From NCBI RefSeq assembly GCF_965638725.1, contig NC_134955.1, positions 12,304,316-12,368,315 on the forward strand: DNA of 64,000 nt, in the 5' to 3' direction. Origin of the DNA: Aptenodytes patagonicus. Taxonomy: Eukaryota > Chordata > Aves > Sphenisciformes > Spheniscidae. Made by a program: the position numbers and the translations under genes. The notes under the pieces were generated by a model. It was not told the origin of the DNA. It searched no databases and worked only from the letters and a program-made list of their open reading frames with translations. Positions 1 through 13,034 of this stretch are shown here, piece after piece (position 1 is the first letter of the stretch; each line of letters starts with the position of its first letter).

Positions 1-280
1 TGTAGTTTGCCTGGGTTTCATAAAATGTAACATCTCTGTACTCAGGAATATTGTGGAGCTGAGGCTATAGCTGCGCTTCTTGTCAGTATCCTTCTTCCTG
101 TGGGATGCGGGGAAGCATTTCTGGTTATTTTGCTGTGGATGCAGAACCTGCTCTGACTCTGCTACGGTTCATGGTTGGTTTTCAAAGGATGATTTTTTTT
201 TTAGTAGTTTTTGCACTGATAGCCTTCTACCTTCTGTGTATTGCATTTAGTTTTGATTAGTAGGTATGAAAGTGTAGTTT

Positions 281-294
281 AAAAAAAAAAAAAA
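281..294. repeat. Poly-A run, 14 A
   Basis: Uninterrupted A14. No retroposed sequence is recognisable upstream, so it is treated as a simple mononucleotide run. Confidence 0.9.
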
Positions 295-2700
295 TCACAG
301 AAACAGTACAATCTTAGTTTTTGCTTTGCTTTATAGAATTTGTCTTAGAAAACCCTAGAGAGGCAGCTGTAGGATGCAGGAGGTTTTCATACTGTCTTCT
401 GTGGGGCTAATGGAAAATGAATAGTGCCATAAAAAGTTAGTAGTACAAATGCAATTCTATAAAGTTATTTTTTTAATGCTTTAAAAACTCACAAAGGTTC
501 TAAATATAAAACCGTCAATGAAATGCTTTGTAAGTTTGGTATCATTATTGCCACCTTCAGGCAACAAAAAGAATGGTTCATTTTCAGAGTCACTATCCAG
601 CATTCTGTTTACAGAGGGTTTGGGCTTATACTGTGGAGTTAAATTTAGTATTTTTTCTAGTTATAGCCTTGCATTTCCCTATTGGAGTCACCTTTTTTCC
701 TTTGGCCTTAGTATGTTTCAACATGTCAAAAATGCGTTCATTTGTTCCAGGAAGCTGTGATTCATAAACACCTAATTATTCAATGATAAATTTTATTTGA
801 ATGATCAATGCCTAGTATACAAAGAGCTACTTAGCAAAGGCAGATTTTTTTTTTCCCTCCTTCTCTTACTGGTGAAGGCTTTTTCAGGGATTATGTGATA
901 GCATTACAGATTTAAAATGCATGTCAGCAATTAATAGGACAAGCAAGGGTTATACAAAAGACTGTTGATATATCCGATAAAATTGCAGTGCTGAAATGTA
1001 AAGAATGGAAGTATTACTGATATCTAGTATAGATGGTTTGCTAGGAAGAATTAGTATCTTTAAGATTTTATTCAGATTTACACCAAGAGAGAGATGAGTT
1101 TTCTCCTAACTTCCTTATGATTAACTTCAGTAATTTTGCTAGTCTGTGTTCTATCTCTTTTTAAAATAGTTTTACAAAAGCTTGCACTTGAACAGAGCAA
1201 AAGTTTTAAAAAGAAAAAAAAAAGTTTGAGATGGAGGCTGCACTACACTACTCTTTGCCAAAGCTTTCTTCCAGGAGGACTCCTGAGTTTTGATACCATG
1301 TTCTTTGAAATGAAATTGCTCAACACATAGATCAAAGTTACCTTATGTTTTAACAGACATATTAGTAGCTAACCCAAGAACATTGATATCTAGCATCTCC
1401 ATAATCCTCTAGTCTTTTTGATAAAATTATTTTTCATATAATGTTTTTTGACATGTACTTTGACATAAAATGACAGTTATTTTTCATAAAATGCTTAAAA
1501 TATGCTCTCCCTATTCAGTGGAATGTTATATTTATGTACTGAAAATCAAAGGTAAGAAAAGACTACAGAATAGCTACAGAAATCAATGTCGTCTTTACTA
1601 TAATTGCACTTTTGAAAATGTTATAAAAGCAGTGGAGGGACTACATCTTATTTTAAATATCTCCTCCTTGCTTTGTATCACTGTTAAAACAATTCTTTTT
1701 GTTCTGAAATATGTGCACACTGTCTAAAAAACAGGTTTTTAACAGAAAGTTTAAGGAAAGGAAAACACATTATACAAGCAAGTACTTGAGCGTAGAAGTC
1801 AGTTCCAAAAATAACAATGAACACTTGTGCTGAAATTCTCAGGAAGGATGAAGCCTGAGAATCAGCCTGAAGATGAAGAAAGCTTTTGGGAATATGTCAA
1901 CAAATCTTTCTCTTTTTCCTGGGGGTGGCTGGTTGTTTTCAATGTCCTTTTCGTTAATGTGATTTATAATATAAACTATATACTGACTTCTCTACATAGA
2001 AATTAAATAGAAAAAGCAATTAATTTTCATGTCTCTAACATCCATAGTCTCTTCTCTGATGATTTACTTTTCTTCTATGTCTCCCTTCTTTTTTTTCTTC
2101 TACAGAACCCTTTCCTTTAAACTTTTGTTTAAGCACTTAGTGACAATGTTTAAACAGATCAATGCCCTTACTTTTTGTGGGCAGAGCTCTATCCTGCCAA
2201 ATGAGATCTGAAAGATCTGTTCAACAGCCTGTGACTGTAAATACCCCCAATCTAGTTAAAAAAAAAAAGTTGACATGAATCTCTTTTGCAGCATACACAA
2301 TACTTCTCAAAACTTAAGGCCTATTTCTAATGTGCTTGAAAACATGGAGAGCAAAATCCCAAGTCTGCATGAGGAGAAGGTTGAATGTCATGGATGTTGC
2401 AGAAACTGGGTATGATTTATATTTTAATTCATAAATGCTTTGGAGTTCCTGCCTGTGTAGATGTTCTGAATATGTAAACTTCAAGGTGTAAACAGGGGAC
2501 CCAAGCTTGGAAGTTTCGGTCCTGTGTTGATTTTTGAAACCTGTCTTTTTAATATTTTTCTGAGTAAACATTTAAAGCTTTTAAAAGCTTATTCCACAAC
2601 CTTTTAAGATCAATTTTTTTAATGAGGAATGTAAAAATAAAGTAATATTTGTATTTTGAATAAAGTATGTGTACACACACAGATATATTTTTCCCTTTCC

Positions 2701-2775
2701 ATATACACGTGTACATTATATTTAATATATAGTATATTTTATAATATACTATATAATACATTATGTATACATTTA
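2701..2775. repeat. AT-rich low-complexity block with alternating TA
   Basis: Nearly all A and T, with many TATA and ATAT steps and short self-complementary segments. This is low-complexity DNA; no promoter is inferred from the TATA-like strings. Confidence 0.75.
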
Positions 2776-5700
2776 AAATAATAAACTAAGTAACCTAGCT
2801 CTTATGTCTATTTACATATCCATGAACTTAGATTTCATGGATGTTTCCTTTGAGCTTAATAGAAACACTGCTAGAATACATAGCTACAGGTTGAACAGTA
2901 TTTACTCCTAACCACAGCATTAATTGTCAGAGATGTCTGGACTTTATTAAGGTTTACTTAATAATGTTCTCACCAGTGTATTTTCATATAACTTCATGCT
3001 CCCCTTCTCCTCCCCCCCATCTCTAATGTTTCATTAACATCTCTTTCTTTCTTTTTAAAAAGTCATTAATTTCTGTTGGGCATGCTAATAACTTTAGCTC
3101 CTGGGAGAAAAAAATAGTAATTTTAATTTTTTTCCCCTCAAGATGGAAACTATTATTCTACTGGATCTAATTACTAATTGTGAAGTAGGTATATTTCCTG
3201 TAATTTATTTCATTCCAAGAGGAAAAAGTGATCTTTTAAAACTTGACCTTTATGCCAATGATTCTATATAATGTCTTAACGTGCATCTTACTATTAATAA
3301 TGGAAAATATTTATCATCTTACATTGTGGATGAAAAACAGAAATCAGGTTACTTTAAAACTGTAATAGTACAGTGCGTGTCTAGCTACTAATTTATTTAA
3401 GAAATGTCTGTTCTGTGTTTCTGTCTAGCACTTGATGTGTTTATTTCCACATTTTTCTTAGAAGGCCAGGGACATTTTGTTCAGTTACTTGAGAAGTAAT
3501 GTGGATGGATGCCATACTTGAAGACTGTTTTCATACCTCCTATCAACATGTAACTTAAGTTTACAATTAACTTGATCCTTGCCAAGTAGAGCCATTGATT
3601 CCTAACTTGACTAGGCGTATGCCTAGTTATCTTCTTGAATTAAGGCCTCAGATTGGAAGAGAACCGTAACTGTTATGAGCCAGAAGCAAATGTTATTTTA
3701 AGATGTGAGGAGGTATTCTAGGCACTGGTTCACTAGATAATTTGGAACCTATTTCCATGCGTTGCTCTAAGTATACACTGGTGTGTGAGCAGCAATGAAT
3801 ATCCATTTAGAAGTAATTTAACTGAACAAGCACCTGTTAACTGTAACTTCCTGGAAGCAGGTAACACATTTAGAAAGAAAAATAACGTACAGTTGTAAGT
3901 TTTCAGCCATTCCTTTCCCCCTTCTCAAGGTATCTTAAAATCAGTATTCCCTGGTACGTCAGGGTGGTTATACAGGGAGATACTGGACTTAATATTCTCA
4001 ACCCATGTTGTTAATGGAGTCTAGGCTACAGTTCACAGCAGTAGCAAGCTACCAGGCTAGAAATACTGTATTGCAAACTGCCTGGAAGTTCTTGGGTTTG
4101 CATATTAATAGAACAGTATGTATCATCCTTAAAGTGAGTAAGACTGAATAGCATGAGGAATTAAACTGGCCTCTCTCAGTAAGCTGTATATGGATGTCTG
4201 CCTCGAGTTCAGAGCTGATTTCATTTGCCAAAGGGCAGTAGTGGTACTGTTAGTGACTTGTAGTCCTCTGCTGGAATTGCCATCCATGATGCAGTATGTT
4301 TATAAATAAAACTGTGTTTCTATCTGCAAGCTCAGCCTGGGATGTAAAGTCAAGTTGTGTTCTTTCTGGCTTGCACATCACCACTAATAGAGCTGCTGCT
4401 GGAACTTAGTCAAGAATTCTGTTGATTCAGAAGCCAGTGAAGAACCTCCCAGAACTATGTTGCCTCTGCAAGTATGAGTAAAAGTTTATTTATATCAGTC
4501 AAGTGACTATGCGTGCATATAGATCAGATCATTTAAATGAAAAGATGCACCTTTCACAAGTTACTCCTTCTGATTATTATCTCACTGGGTAAAGAGGGGC
4601 TCCCGTTTGCACCTCAGCAGATTATTTTGCAATTTCAAGGTGTTTGTGTGGTAATTCATAATGTGCTGGAAACACAAAACTTCTAAGAGAAACACTTTTA
4701 ACTAGTTAATAACTAAATATTGTTCAGGCATAAATCCTTTGTGTTAATCAAATGTAATACAACTCAAGCAACCAACTAGGCAACTCATGTAGGCAAAATT
4801 GGTAGACATAGTACATTTGACAGCTGTGTGACTCAAGTCTGGAAGAACAGGTATGTATGCCTCAGATCCTCACTTTCTTAGTCAGATGTACTTCTAATAT
4901 TGAGTCCTTTTTTTAACAGTGCCAAGGGTGGTTGTGTTTTCTGATCTAATCTTAAAAATACATGCTTCTTTCTTAATTTAGCTGTGCCATTTTGTGAAGA
5001 AGCTGTACACAAAGAATACAATATTGATATTAATCTCTCAGAAACTGTAGTGAGGGAAACACTTCAACCCTTGTAGTGATCAGTTTCATTGCTTAACTTT
5101 GCTGTTGAAGTTTTTCAGAAAGTTTAGCCTGAATTTTCCTTGCTGATGTTTAATGCTCTTATGTCCCATTCAGCAGTACATAGAGAAAGATGTCTTTTTA
5201 CCTTTCTTTCGGGTAATTTGGATTTTACCATGGGCATATAAATGGAGCAGTCTGTTTGGTTCTTTGTAAACAGATGCTGCTTTATGAAAGGCTTTTTTAT
5301 ATACCATCATAGGAGATGTGAAAACCGTGAATCCTTTGAACTTATATACATGTGATTGGTAATGTCACTTCTGCAAACATTTCTCCTAATATCTTAACTC
5401 TAATGTAAAAATACCTGTATTACTTCCCCTCAGAAAAGCTCAGTCATGGTGATTTCTAATAGGCTAGTATTACTCAGTAACTAGGGAATACAGTCAGTTT
5501 AGTATGATCTCTTATTGGCCATTGAGACTGTAGGAATACAAATGAGAAAGCAAACTCATGCACAAATTTAGCAATGATATGTGTAAAATAAGACAAAACA
5601 CTTCTACAGAACACTTCAAAGATTGGACATTAGTGTAAGCATTGGAAAAAAGAGTAATTTTGCTTAGAAATTAAATTTAAGTAGACTGAAAATTTTGAAG

Positions 5701-6576
5701 GGAAAACTTTAACTTCCTTTTGCAAAGCTTTATAGCAGATTTAATAAAATTTAATTCTCATACAACTGAGAAACTTCTAAAATTGCCAGTCATGGTCCTG
5801 CTAAGTGTCTGGAGAAGCTGGCTTTCTATTGTGTTGTATTGTTTTTTACATATGTCCATTTTAACTGTGTCTTAAAAGCATTTTTGATGTTGCCCTCCTA
5901 AGTAGAACCTGCCAAGAGTTAATGACAATAAATTACACCAAAATTCTTTTTTACTAAAGGCTATAACAAGTTTAAGTTCTCTATCACTTGCACAGTTTTG
6001 TGTATGTAAAACTATAGCTCAGGCAGCTGGAGATGAATGGCTGCTAATTTGTCTGATCACTCTGATCTTCTGGGTTTGGGAGGTTTCTCTGTCATAACCT
6101 TTTTAATATCCTCCTTCAAGTTACCTGCATGGACTTGCTATTGTTGCAGCAAGGAAGGCTGATAGTTCTCTTTGGAGCTTTTTACATGCTCTGGACAGGG
6201 TTGTTCTGTAGCAGTGAAGGCAGCTGTGAAGTACCCTAAACTTCTATGGCATGAGAGAGGAGACCTACTTTGACCTTAAATATATACATGTTCCAAACTG
6301 ATCCAGTAAAGGTATTGATCACTTACGTTCTCGGCCATAAACCTAGAGATTCAACCTGCTGTACTGATTTGAATATTAGAGAATAAGAACATTCTTCAAT
6401 TGTTTCCTCCCTTCATTTGCAGGAAAAGTGTTAAAACATTCACATGACATAGCCTTGCAATTTTTCTGTGCAAATAATCAATCAGTATAAACATCAGCAG
6501 GGGGCAGTATTGAGGTATAAATAGAATAATAATAAATTGAAATTAAAAAAAGTGTTGACATGTTTTCAGTTTTCCT

Positions 6577-6685
6577 TCATAGAATCACAGAATAATTTAT
6601 GATGAAAGGGGTCTCTGAAGATCATTGGGTCAATCCCTGTCTCAGAGAGCCAAATTCAAAGTTGGATACAATCAGTATGGTCATG
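6577..6685 (-). mobile_element. CR1 LINE 3' end fragment
   Basis: The segment opens with TCATAGAATCACAGAAT, the reverse complement of the characteristic CR1 3' terminal repeat. It continues through a degraded form of the adjoining conserved tail: the 'ggggtctctgaagatcat' stretch, then 'gtcaatccctgtc', then 'ttcaaagttggat'. CR1 is the dominant avian LINE and usually inserts as short 5'-truncated copies, as here. Orientation is minus. The 3' terminus (6577) is sharp; the truncated end near 6685 is approximate. It carries no coding part and is certainly inactive. Confidence 0.85.
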
Positions 6686-8625
6686 GTAACGTGTCTATGT
6701 TGTTGGGTATTGTATAACAACCTGCAATCAGATTAGTTTTCTCTCCAAACCACTCTTATATCCAGTTGTGAGACTGGATGCAAAGCATGCCCAGTGCTGA
6801 AGTGTATTTATTTTTGTCTGAATAATAGTAGAAAAAAAATGTTTAGCCACTTTTGTTTACAGGGTCAGGAAACAGTACTTTTTTAACAATTGCTCTTACG
6901 TGTTCTCATCAACTTTAATAATAATAGGCAAGCATCTGAAAAAAAAATTAGTCCTATGAGTAACACAAATGTTTGCCTGTTCCTATTGATGGCAAACTGG
7001 AACAACTCAAAGAGATTGTTGGTATCTTAAAAGCACTTTTCCCTCTCAATTAAATCAACTAGGTTTGAAAGCTGTTCGGATAAAATTCTAGCTCTTCTCA
7101 GGTGGCTAGCTACCCCTTTAACATAAGCAGTGGGGTTTAGTTAAATTGGCAGTTTAGATTACTGGCAACTGTCCAAACAAATTAGTTTAAACTAGTTCAG
7201 GCAAATGGCCACATAAGCCACATGCATTTGAGTGTTGCTGTGTATATATCCTCACAAGAGAAAATACCAGTGATGTGGAATTTGGTGAAGGCTAGAAAGT
7301 GCTGCAGGGACCTTAGATGGTTGCAGACTAGGCCAGAATTTTTCTGTTATCAGTACCCAGCAGAGCTTGGGTATGGTATGTATTTCGGTTGTGAACAGAA
7401 CTTTGGCAGGGATTATATGAAGTTGTTACACTGCTTCAAGGCCTGCACAGCTTGGGTGGGCCCAGTTTGCATATCAGTACTGTGCTTCCCAGGATCTCCG
7501 CTTCCTGAAGCAGCATGAGACTGCTGTTGTGCCACTGTTAAAATATCTGTTAAAAGTTGGAGACAGATCCAAACGAGTAGACAATATATTTTGATCACTG
7601 ATAAGAAGCTTTTGTCTTTGGACGGGAATGTTTGTCATGTAGGAATAATATAAAGTCAGAAAATGTACTCCCAATTAGTATGTTATTTAAAAAAAATCAG
7701 TATTTTTAAAAATTCTGAAGTATTCTAAGTTTCAAAATGCTGAAGATTTCTTTATTTTTTTTTAGATAACATCAGTGGATAATTTTTTTCTATTTGAGTT
7801 TTCAGTAGTAAAGATTTTATATTAAACATGCAGATGAGTAATACTAGCTGTAGAACAGAGGTAGGCCTAAACGTCTGTGCAGGTGATGGCATAGTTGAAT
7901 GTGATGGAAAATGATGGCATGGAGGTGAGAAAGTACTTCTGTAGTGACTTTTAAATGATGATGATTGTGGAAGACTTGGGGCCATGCAAGGTACAGAGAA
8001 GGAAAAAATCAGTTTAGGACAGTTGCTGAGGACGAATGCTGTCTCTTCTGAGTACTGACTGAGACTGTATAATAGCTAGGCTTTAAGCAACACAAAATTC
8101 ACAACTTGGCACTCCCAGCAGTGCTCACGTGGGAAGGGCCCCTACTATAAACTTGTATCTCTCCTGCAGAAAATGTAGCCCAAAAGGGATATCAGAGACA
8201 ACCATGACCAAACCTTAACAACATGGAAGTTCTGAATGGCCTTTGTTTAAATTATCACTCTTAACTCCCAAAGTACAGTGGTGAAAACCATTGTAAACAA
8301 CAGCACATTTAGTACTCCTGCTGACAGTATTTCTTGCAGTGAGTGTTTGGAATGTTCTTGGTGAAAAGGAATGCAAGGTCATGCATTGTATCATCCAGTA
8401 ACTTAAGAGTTGAGATACTTGAAATTATGTGGGAAAGCAGCTGAATTATACCTGGTAGACTGCAAAAGGAGCATATCCTTAGTGCTTTCAGATGTAGGCA
8501 CTAAATCTACAAAAAACAAGTAATGATTTTAGTTATGACCTTGTGAGATCAAAGTTATTCTGACTGATTAGGCTCAAGCACATAGCACTACAGATCCTTC
8601 ATGTACCATCCTGTGTTTTGCTGTT

Positions 8626-8652
8626 CCCCTTCCTCCCCCCCACCCCCAACCC
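8626..8652 (-). repeat. C-rich block; G-quadruplex motif on minus strand
   Basis: On the minus strand the G-runs are 3, 5, 7 and 4 long with short loops of 2, 1 and 5 bases, which satisfies the usual G3+ N1-7 pattern. On the plus strand this is a pyrimidine-rich C block. Nothing ties it to a promoter or exon. Confidence 0.6.
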
Positions 8653-8725
8653 TAGCATGTTGCCCTCAAATGGCTGCTAAGCAGTTTTGTACATGTATAA
8701 TGACATTCTATTGTGTATACTCTTT

Positions 8726-8743
8726 AAAAAAAAAAAAAAAAAA
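8726..8743. repeat. Poly-A run, 18 A
   Basis: Uninterrupted A18. It could mark the tail of an old retroposed sequence, but nothing just upstream resembles a known RNA or LINE. Confidence 0.85.
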
Positions 8744-10760
8744 TTGCCCATCATTGTCTAGTTTTACATAACAAGCTTTATTTCAGCTTCGGAGCAAATT
8801 ATAGGGAGAGTTTTGTGATCTTTCCTGTTATCTTAATATTGTAAAGTTTAGTTGCGACTCATTTGGTGACTTTTCCATGAGGATGACCAATTGCTCTCTT
8901 GCTTAGTTTATATTCTGTTACTATTCTAATGAGATGAGAGGAGAGAAGAGGATATTGTTTATTTTTACTTTCCTCTGTAGGTCTCTGGTTTGTGACACTT
9001 CTCTGTGAAACTATCCATATGTTTCCTTAGCAGTTTTCAAGGAAGAGTTAAGTTCATTATTATACCGAAAAGGATGACATCCAAGGTGCTGCTCTTGTTT
9101 TGGCAACTTGAATTTTGTTCCAAAAATTTTGTTTAAAATAAAATCAGTGGGATTTACTGTCAAGGATGTTTAAATGCTTCTTGTATTGTGGAACAAGTTA
9201 GAGTGAATTGAAAATCCTTCCTTTCCCCAAATTTATTCTGAACCTTTTTTTAAAGAAAAAGTGTGGGGGAGGGGAATTTCTTATAAACACTTGTTAGGGG
9301 CACTTATAAACATATGTTTCTTGGATTCCTGGAATTGGAAGCAACTGTATGTAGTGCATCTTCCCAAATCCATGTAGCTAATTATCTACAATAAACTTTC
9401 TAAAAGCAAAAAGACTAGATCAGTATATCTCATAAGAAAAGCTTTATGCAGGTGCTCTACCTCTGATCTGGAAACAAAATTGGTAGGAATTTTCCATTTA
9501 TTTTGGAAAGACTGACACTGGTCATGGTGGATTATCTATGGGTTCTTTTACTAGTGAAAAGTAGACAGAGCAACTGTATAAAGGAAGGAAGCAAGTCCTT
9601 TGCCTTTCATTCATTAAACTTTTTTTTTGAAGAAATGGTAAATTACTTTAATAGCTATATTTCCAAAAGTGAGAAGGTGTGTCTGCACCTGGTTCTGTAC
9701 AATGCCTGTCCTAATGGGCTTCTGAGCTTGGTTAAGGTTTGTAAAGTCTACTATATCCTTTGAGTCAAGTTCTTAACCAGTAACTCAGCTCACAGATATT
9801 TAATGACTTTTTTTTGCAACGCTGCAAATAGGAATGGAGGTTTAGTACTGAGCAGATGGTACAGCACTGAGGAATAATTGGCGAGTTGATATTATTTAAG
9901 TAATCTATTTTTAAAGTTGTATTTTTTCTTATTACTGAGATTCTGTAAAAAGGAAAAAAAAACCAAACCTGCAATTCTGTAGCGGTTGAATGTCTGGGTA
10001 GTTTATGCATAACTAGAGCAGTGGTCAATGGCTTCCTTACCTTGCTGTGTGGCAGTAAGGTTGACTTTTATGGACTAATGATAGCCAAATTGGTTATGTT
10101 TTTTTCTAGCATTTTCTCATGTCTGCGTTTGAAGACTCTGAAAGAACACCAATGCAAGGACCCTCCAGCAAGTGTGCTGTATCTTGACTTGGCTGCGTGG
10201 TGCTTAGTTGCCGACTGAGATTAAACCACGACAGTTCAGAACCATAAACCTTCGAAGGCCAATGCTAACCCTGCTTACTTGTGAAGAAGATAGGACCATG
10301 CTCAGGTAGTACTTAAGCCTGCTAACTCATTTAGTATATATTTTCTGCTAATGCACTTAGTATATTCTCTACAGTATGTGCTCTGCGTGACATCAGAACA
10401 ACCACAACTTTATGTGTAATGGAAAGGATCAATATTTTGGAGGCAAGATTAGGAATACAAGATGTTTTGCAGTCTGAGTGAGAAAAGGGCTTACATGGGA
10501 GTGCTGTGGACTGTAGGGCAACTTACTGCAGCTCCTAAAAACTAAATGCATACATAAACTAAGCTGGGTGACCTATGAGCAGCAGTATCAATGTTGTCTT
10601 GCTATGACTGCAAAAATAATAAGGTTTTTATTAGCGTATTCACAACTTCTTGTGACCAGGACAGTCAACTTTGTAGAGTTACTGCATACAATGTTATATG
10701 CAATGCTGCAAGCAAAGTGTATTTGTTTGAAAAATACAAACCTACTACTGAGCAGATAAA

Positions 10761-10771
10761 GGGGGGGGGGG
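10761..10771. repeat. Poly-G run, 11 G
   Basis: Uninterrupted G11, likely length-variable and prone to sequencing error. Confidence 0.85.
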
Positions 10772-12534
10772 AAACACACCTGGAAATGGATGAAATTCTA
10801 TGCTGAATGTTTAAACGTTGCACCTTCTTGTTATGCTTATGAAATGCTAACCAGTTTGCTAAATCTGTTTTCTAAATGCAAAACTTCTTACATGAAGATG
10901 GCTTTAAGCCAGTGCCCATGCTGGAGGGTAGGAAGTGACAGGCAGCTGCTTCTACAGGCAAGAAGCTGGAGCCAGCAGTGTGGAATATACAGAGTAGTGG
11001 CATCTGTTGTATTGTTTGTCTGGACCATGTTTACTCTCTCATATTAGATCAGCTCTGAGGAATGAGACTGACTGTGGTTTAAGAAATATACTTCTTAAAA
11101 TGGCTTTGTTTCCCAGATGCAGAAAGCTTGGAAGAAGGGGACAATGAAGCAGTAGCATAGACAGACTTTTCTGAAGAGGGATGGGAGGGTGAGTCTGGTT
11201 TCTTGTGGGCAGGCAAAAGAGGAGAAATCCTACCTCATTATGAGAGTGATGGAGGTAGGGAGGAAAAGTCTCCTGAAGAAGGAAAGCATTGTGCAGGGAG
11301 GTCATGAAGGGTGGTGGAGCTGATTTTGTTGTTGTTCTGGGAGATTGGCTCCCTGTTGTTTTATAGTGGTCAGATGTGTTCGGGAAGCTGAGCGCTTGAG
11401 TTTTAGAATCTTAGGCCTAGAAATTTAGGTCTGTTCTAAGAAGGGATCTGCCATACCCATTTTGTTCTTGTAAGTGTTCATGTTTGCATGAAAATAGTTG
11501 GACGCAAATGTTGTATGTATGCTGGCAGACTGTGCCTTGCCCCATGTTACATCTTAAAAATCAACAGGAGTATGTTTGGGGGCTGTCTGGCTGTGGGTGG
11601 CTGTTTTTTGTGGTGGTGTCATTCTTTTTTGTTCTGGAATGAACCTTGGAAACTGAATTTTCAGTTCAGTTATGAAGCACCTGTGAAAGCATTAATGGCA
11701 TGGCATAGCCTTAGCCTCTCTTCTGATTCTGCCATTTCTATTCATGTGAATGTTAGACACTAGTGTGTAAATGGCTGCTAATGTATGTGCTGCCTCAGGG
11801 TTTATGAAATACCATGGGATGTGCCTGCTAACCTTTGTGCCCATGTTTTGGTTTGGTTTTTTTACTTGACTAAAGTTTCTGGGTAAGGCTCTAGCAAAAG
11901 AACAACAAATAGTATACATACTAGGGGTATTGCATACCTGGTAAACTTTAAGGACTGCATATTATGAGCATTCAATTCTATGCCAACTAATGCAATTGAA
12001 GTGAAAATTTATGCCTCCCAGTTTGGGGGATGCCATTTTATTGTCTTATGTAAGTAGTTTGTCCCCCCCCTTTTTTTTTAAACTGTTATGTTAGCAGTGG
12101 CTGCTTGTTTCCTGAAGTCCTGTGGTTAAGCAGACAACAAGTGCTTAGCACAAGCATGGAATTTTATTAAACTTACAACTGGCCAGATACTTGTTTCATG
12201 GTAAAAGCCCATGTGAATGCATTGTTCTTAACAGCGTGGAAAATTCAATAATACTTTCCCAAATTTAGGAGGGGAAGTGTGCTTTGGGTGTTGCTATCTG
12301 ATATTTGCCCAGCTCTTCTAAACTTTCTTTTTCCTTCGTATGTCATATTGAATGTACAAAAGGAGCTGGGATGTTGAACAGGTTTGCTTTTGAGCTGTTG
12401 ATTGTCAAATGATTACCAACTATTGCAGATCTCAGCATTCTGGAAGGGTAGAAAGGTGGAGCAGTTATGGATTAAATTCTGGCTTCTATGCTTCTATGAA
12501 AACTTAAGGCCAGGCAAAGTTATTCAAACTTTAC

Positions 12535-13034
12535 TGATACCGAAATACTAAGGAGACATATGGTTTTCTTTGTCGAAGCAAAGTAGCTAAATATTCTGCA
12601 GACTGGACATTCCATAGATAAAAGGAATCCTTGAAGCTCTGCGTACAGGGGTGGAATGGATAAGGAAGTTATGCTGAAATCAGCTACTGCAACTAGGTGA
12701 AAAGACTGAGTTCAATTAGCGGACACAGTGAGGAAGACTATCGATGACCACCAGAGGACCCTGGAAGACCACCAATGAACATAAGAGCGCATGCATTAAA
12801 GACTTTTGCATATGTTAATGAGTTCCAAGAAATAACATGAATATGCTAATCACTTCTCAGAAATCTAATGAATATGTATATTCTAATTGTACATAACTCC
12901 CATAGTTGAGTAGCCTGGCATGCACACTAGGTGGAGCGATCCCCTGTGTGCCTAGCACTGCAATAAAGAATGCCTGCTTTCTAAAACTCCAAAATGAGTC
13001 TTAAGAGTTTTTCATCTGCCGATTTACGGTAACA
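12535..13034 (+). mobile_element. Solo LTR of an endogenous retrovirus, 500 bp
   Basis: The element starts TGATACCGAAA and ends TTTACGGTAACA. The ends form an imperfect inverted repeat with TG...CA termini, as retroviral LTRs have. It is flanked by a 4-bp direct repeat, TTAC, at 12531-12534 and 13035-13038, read as the target-site duplication. The 3' part resembles an avian LTR family I remember: a stretch near 12934 ('gagcgatcccctgtgtgcc'), then AATAAAG, then 'catctgccgattt' before the end. The AATAAA at 12962 sets the sense strand as plus. No internal retroviral genes adjoin it, so it is a solo LTR left by LTR-LTR recombination. A 4-bp duplication fits class I (ERV1-like) integration better than ERVL (usually 5) or ERVK (usually 6), but 4 bp can match by chance. 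No clear TATA box is visible. Confidence 0.85.
12962..12967 (+). terminator. LTR polyadenylation signal AATAAA
   Basis: Consensus AATAAA lying 67 bp before the LTR end, where the R region is expected. It could end transcripts that enter from the left on the plus strand. Confidence 0.7.

Larger units (their letters stand above)
1..6576. other. Gene-free AT-rich stretch
   Basis: I see no convincing exon, RNA gene or complete mobile element here. All open frames are under 90 codons and lack paired splice sites. It holds a run of 14 A (281-294), an AT-rich block (2701-2775) and a small hairpin (3610-3627, two 7-base arms around a 4-base loop). It could be intronic or intergenic. Confidence 0.6.
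6686..12534. other. Gene-free stretch between CR1 and LTR
   Basis: No supported exon. Open frames reach 98 codons at 7222-7518, without splice sites or a recognisable product. It contains a C-rich G-quadruplex candidate (8626-8652), an 18-A run (8726-8743) and an 11-G run (10761-10771). Otherwise I see nothing definable. Confidence 0.55.

Noticed and set aside
7222..7518. 98-codon plus-strand open frame
   Set aside because: No splice sites, recognised motif or supporting context; this length is expected by chance.
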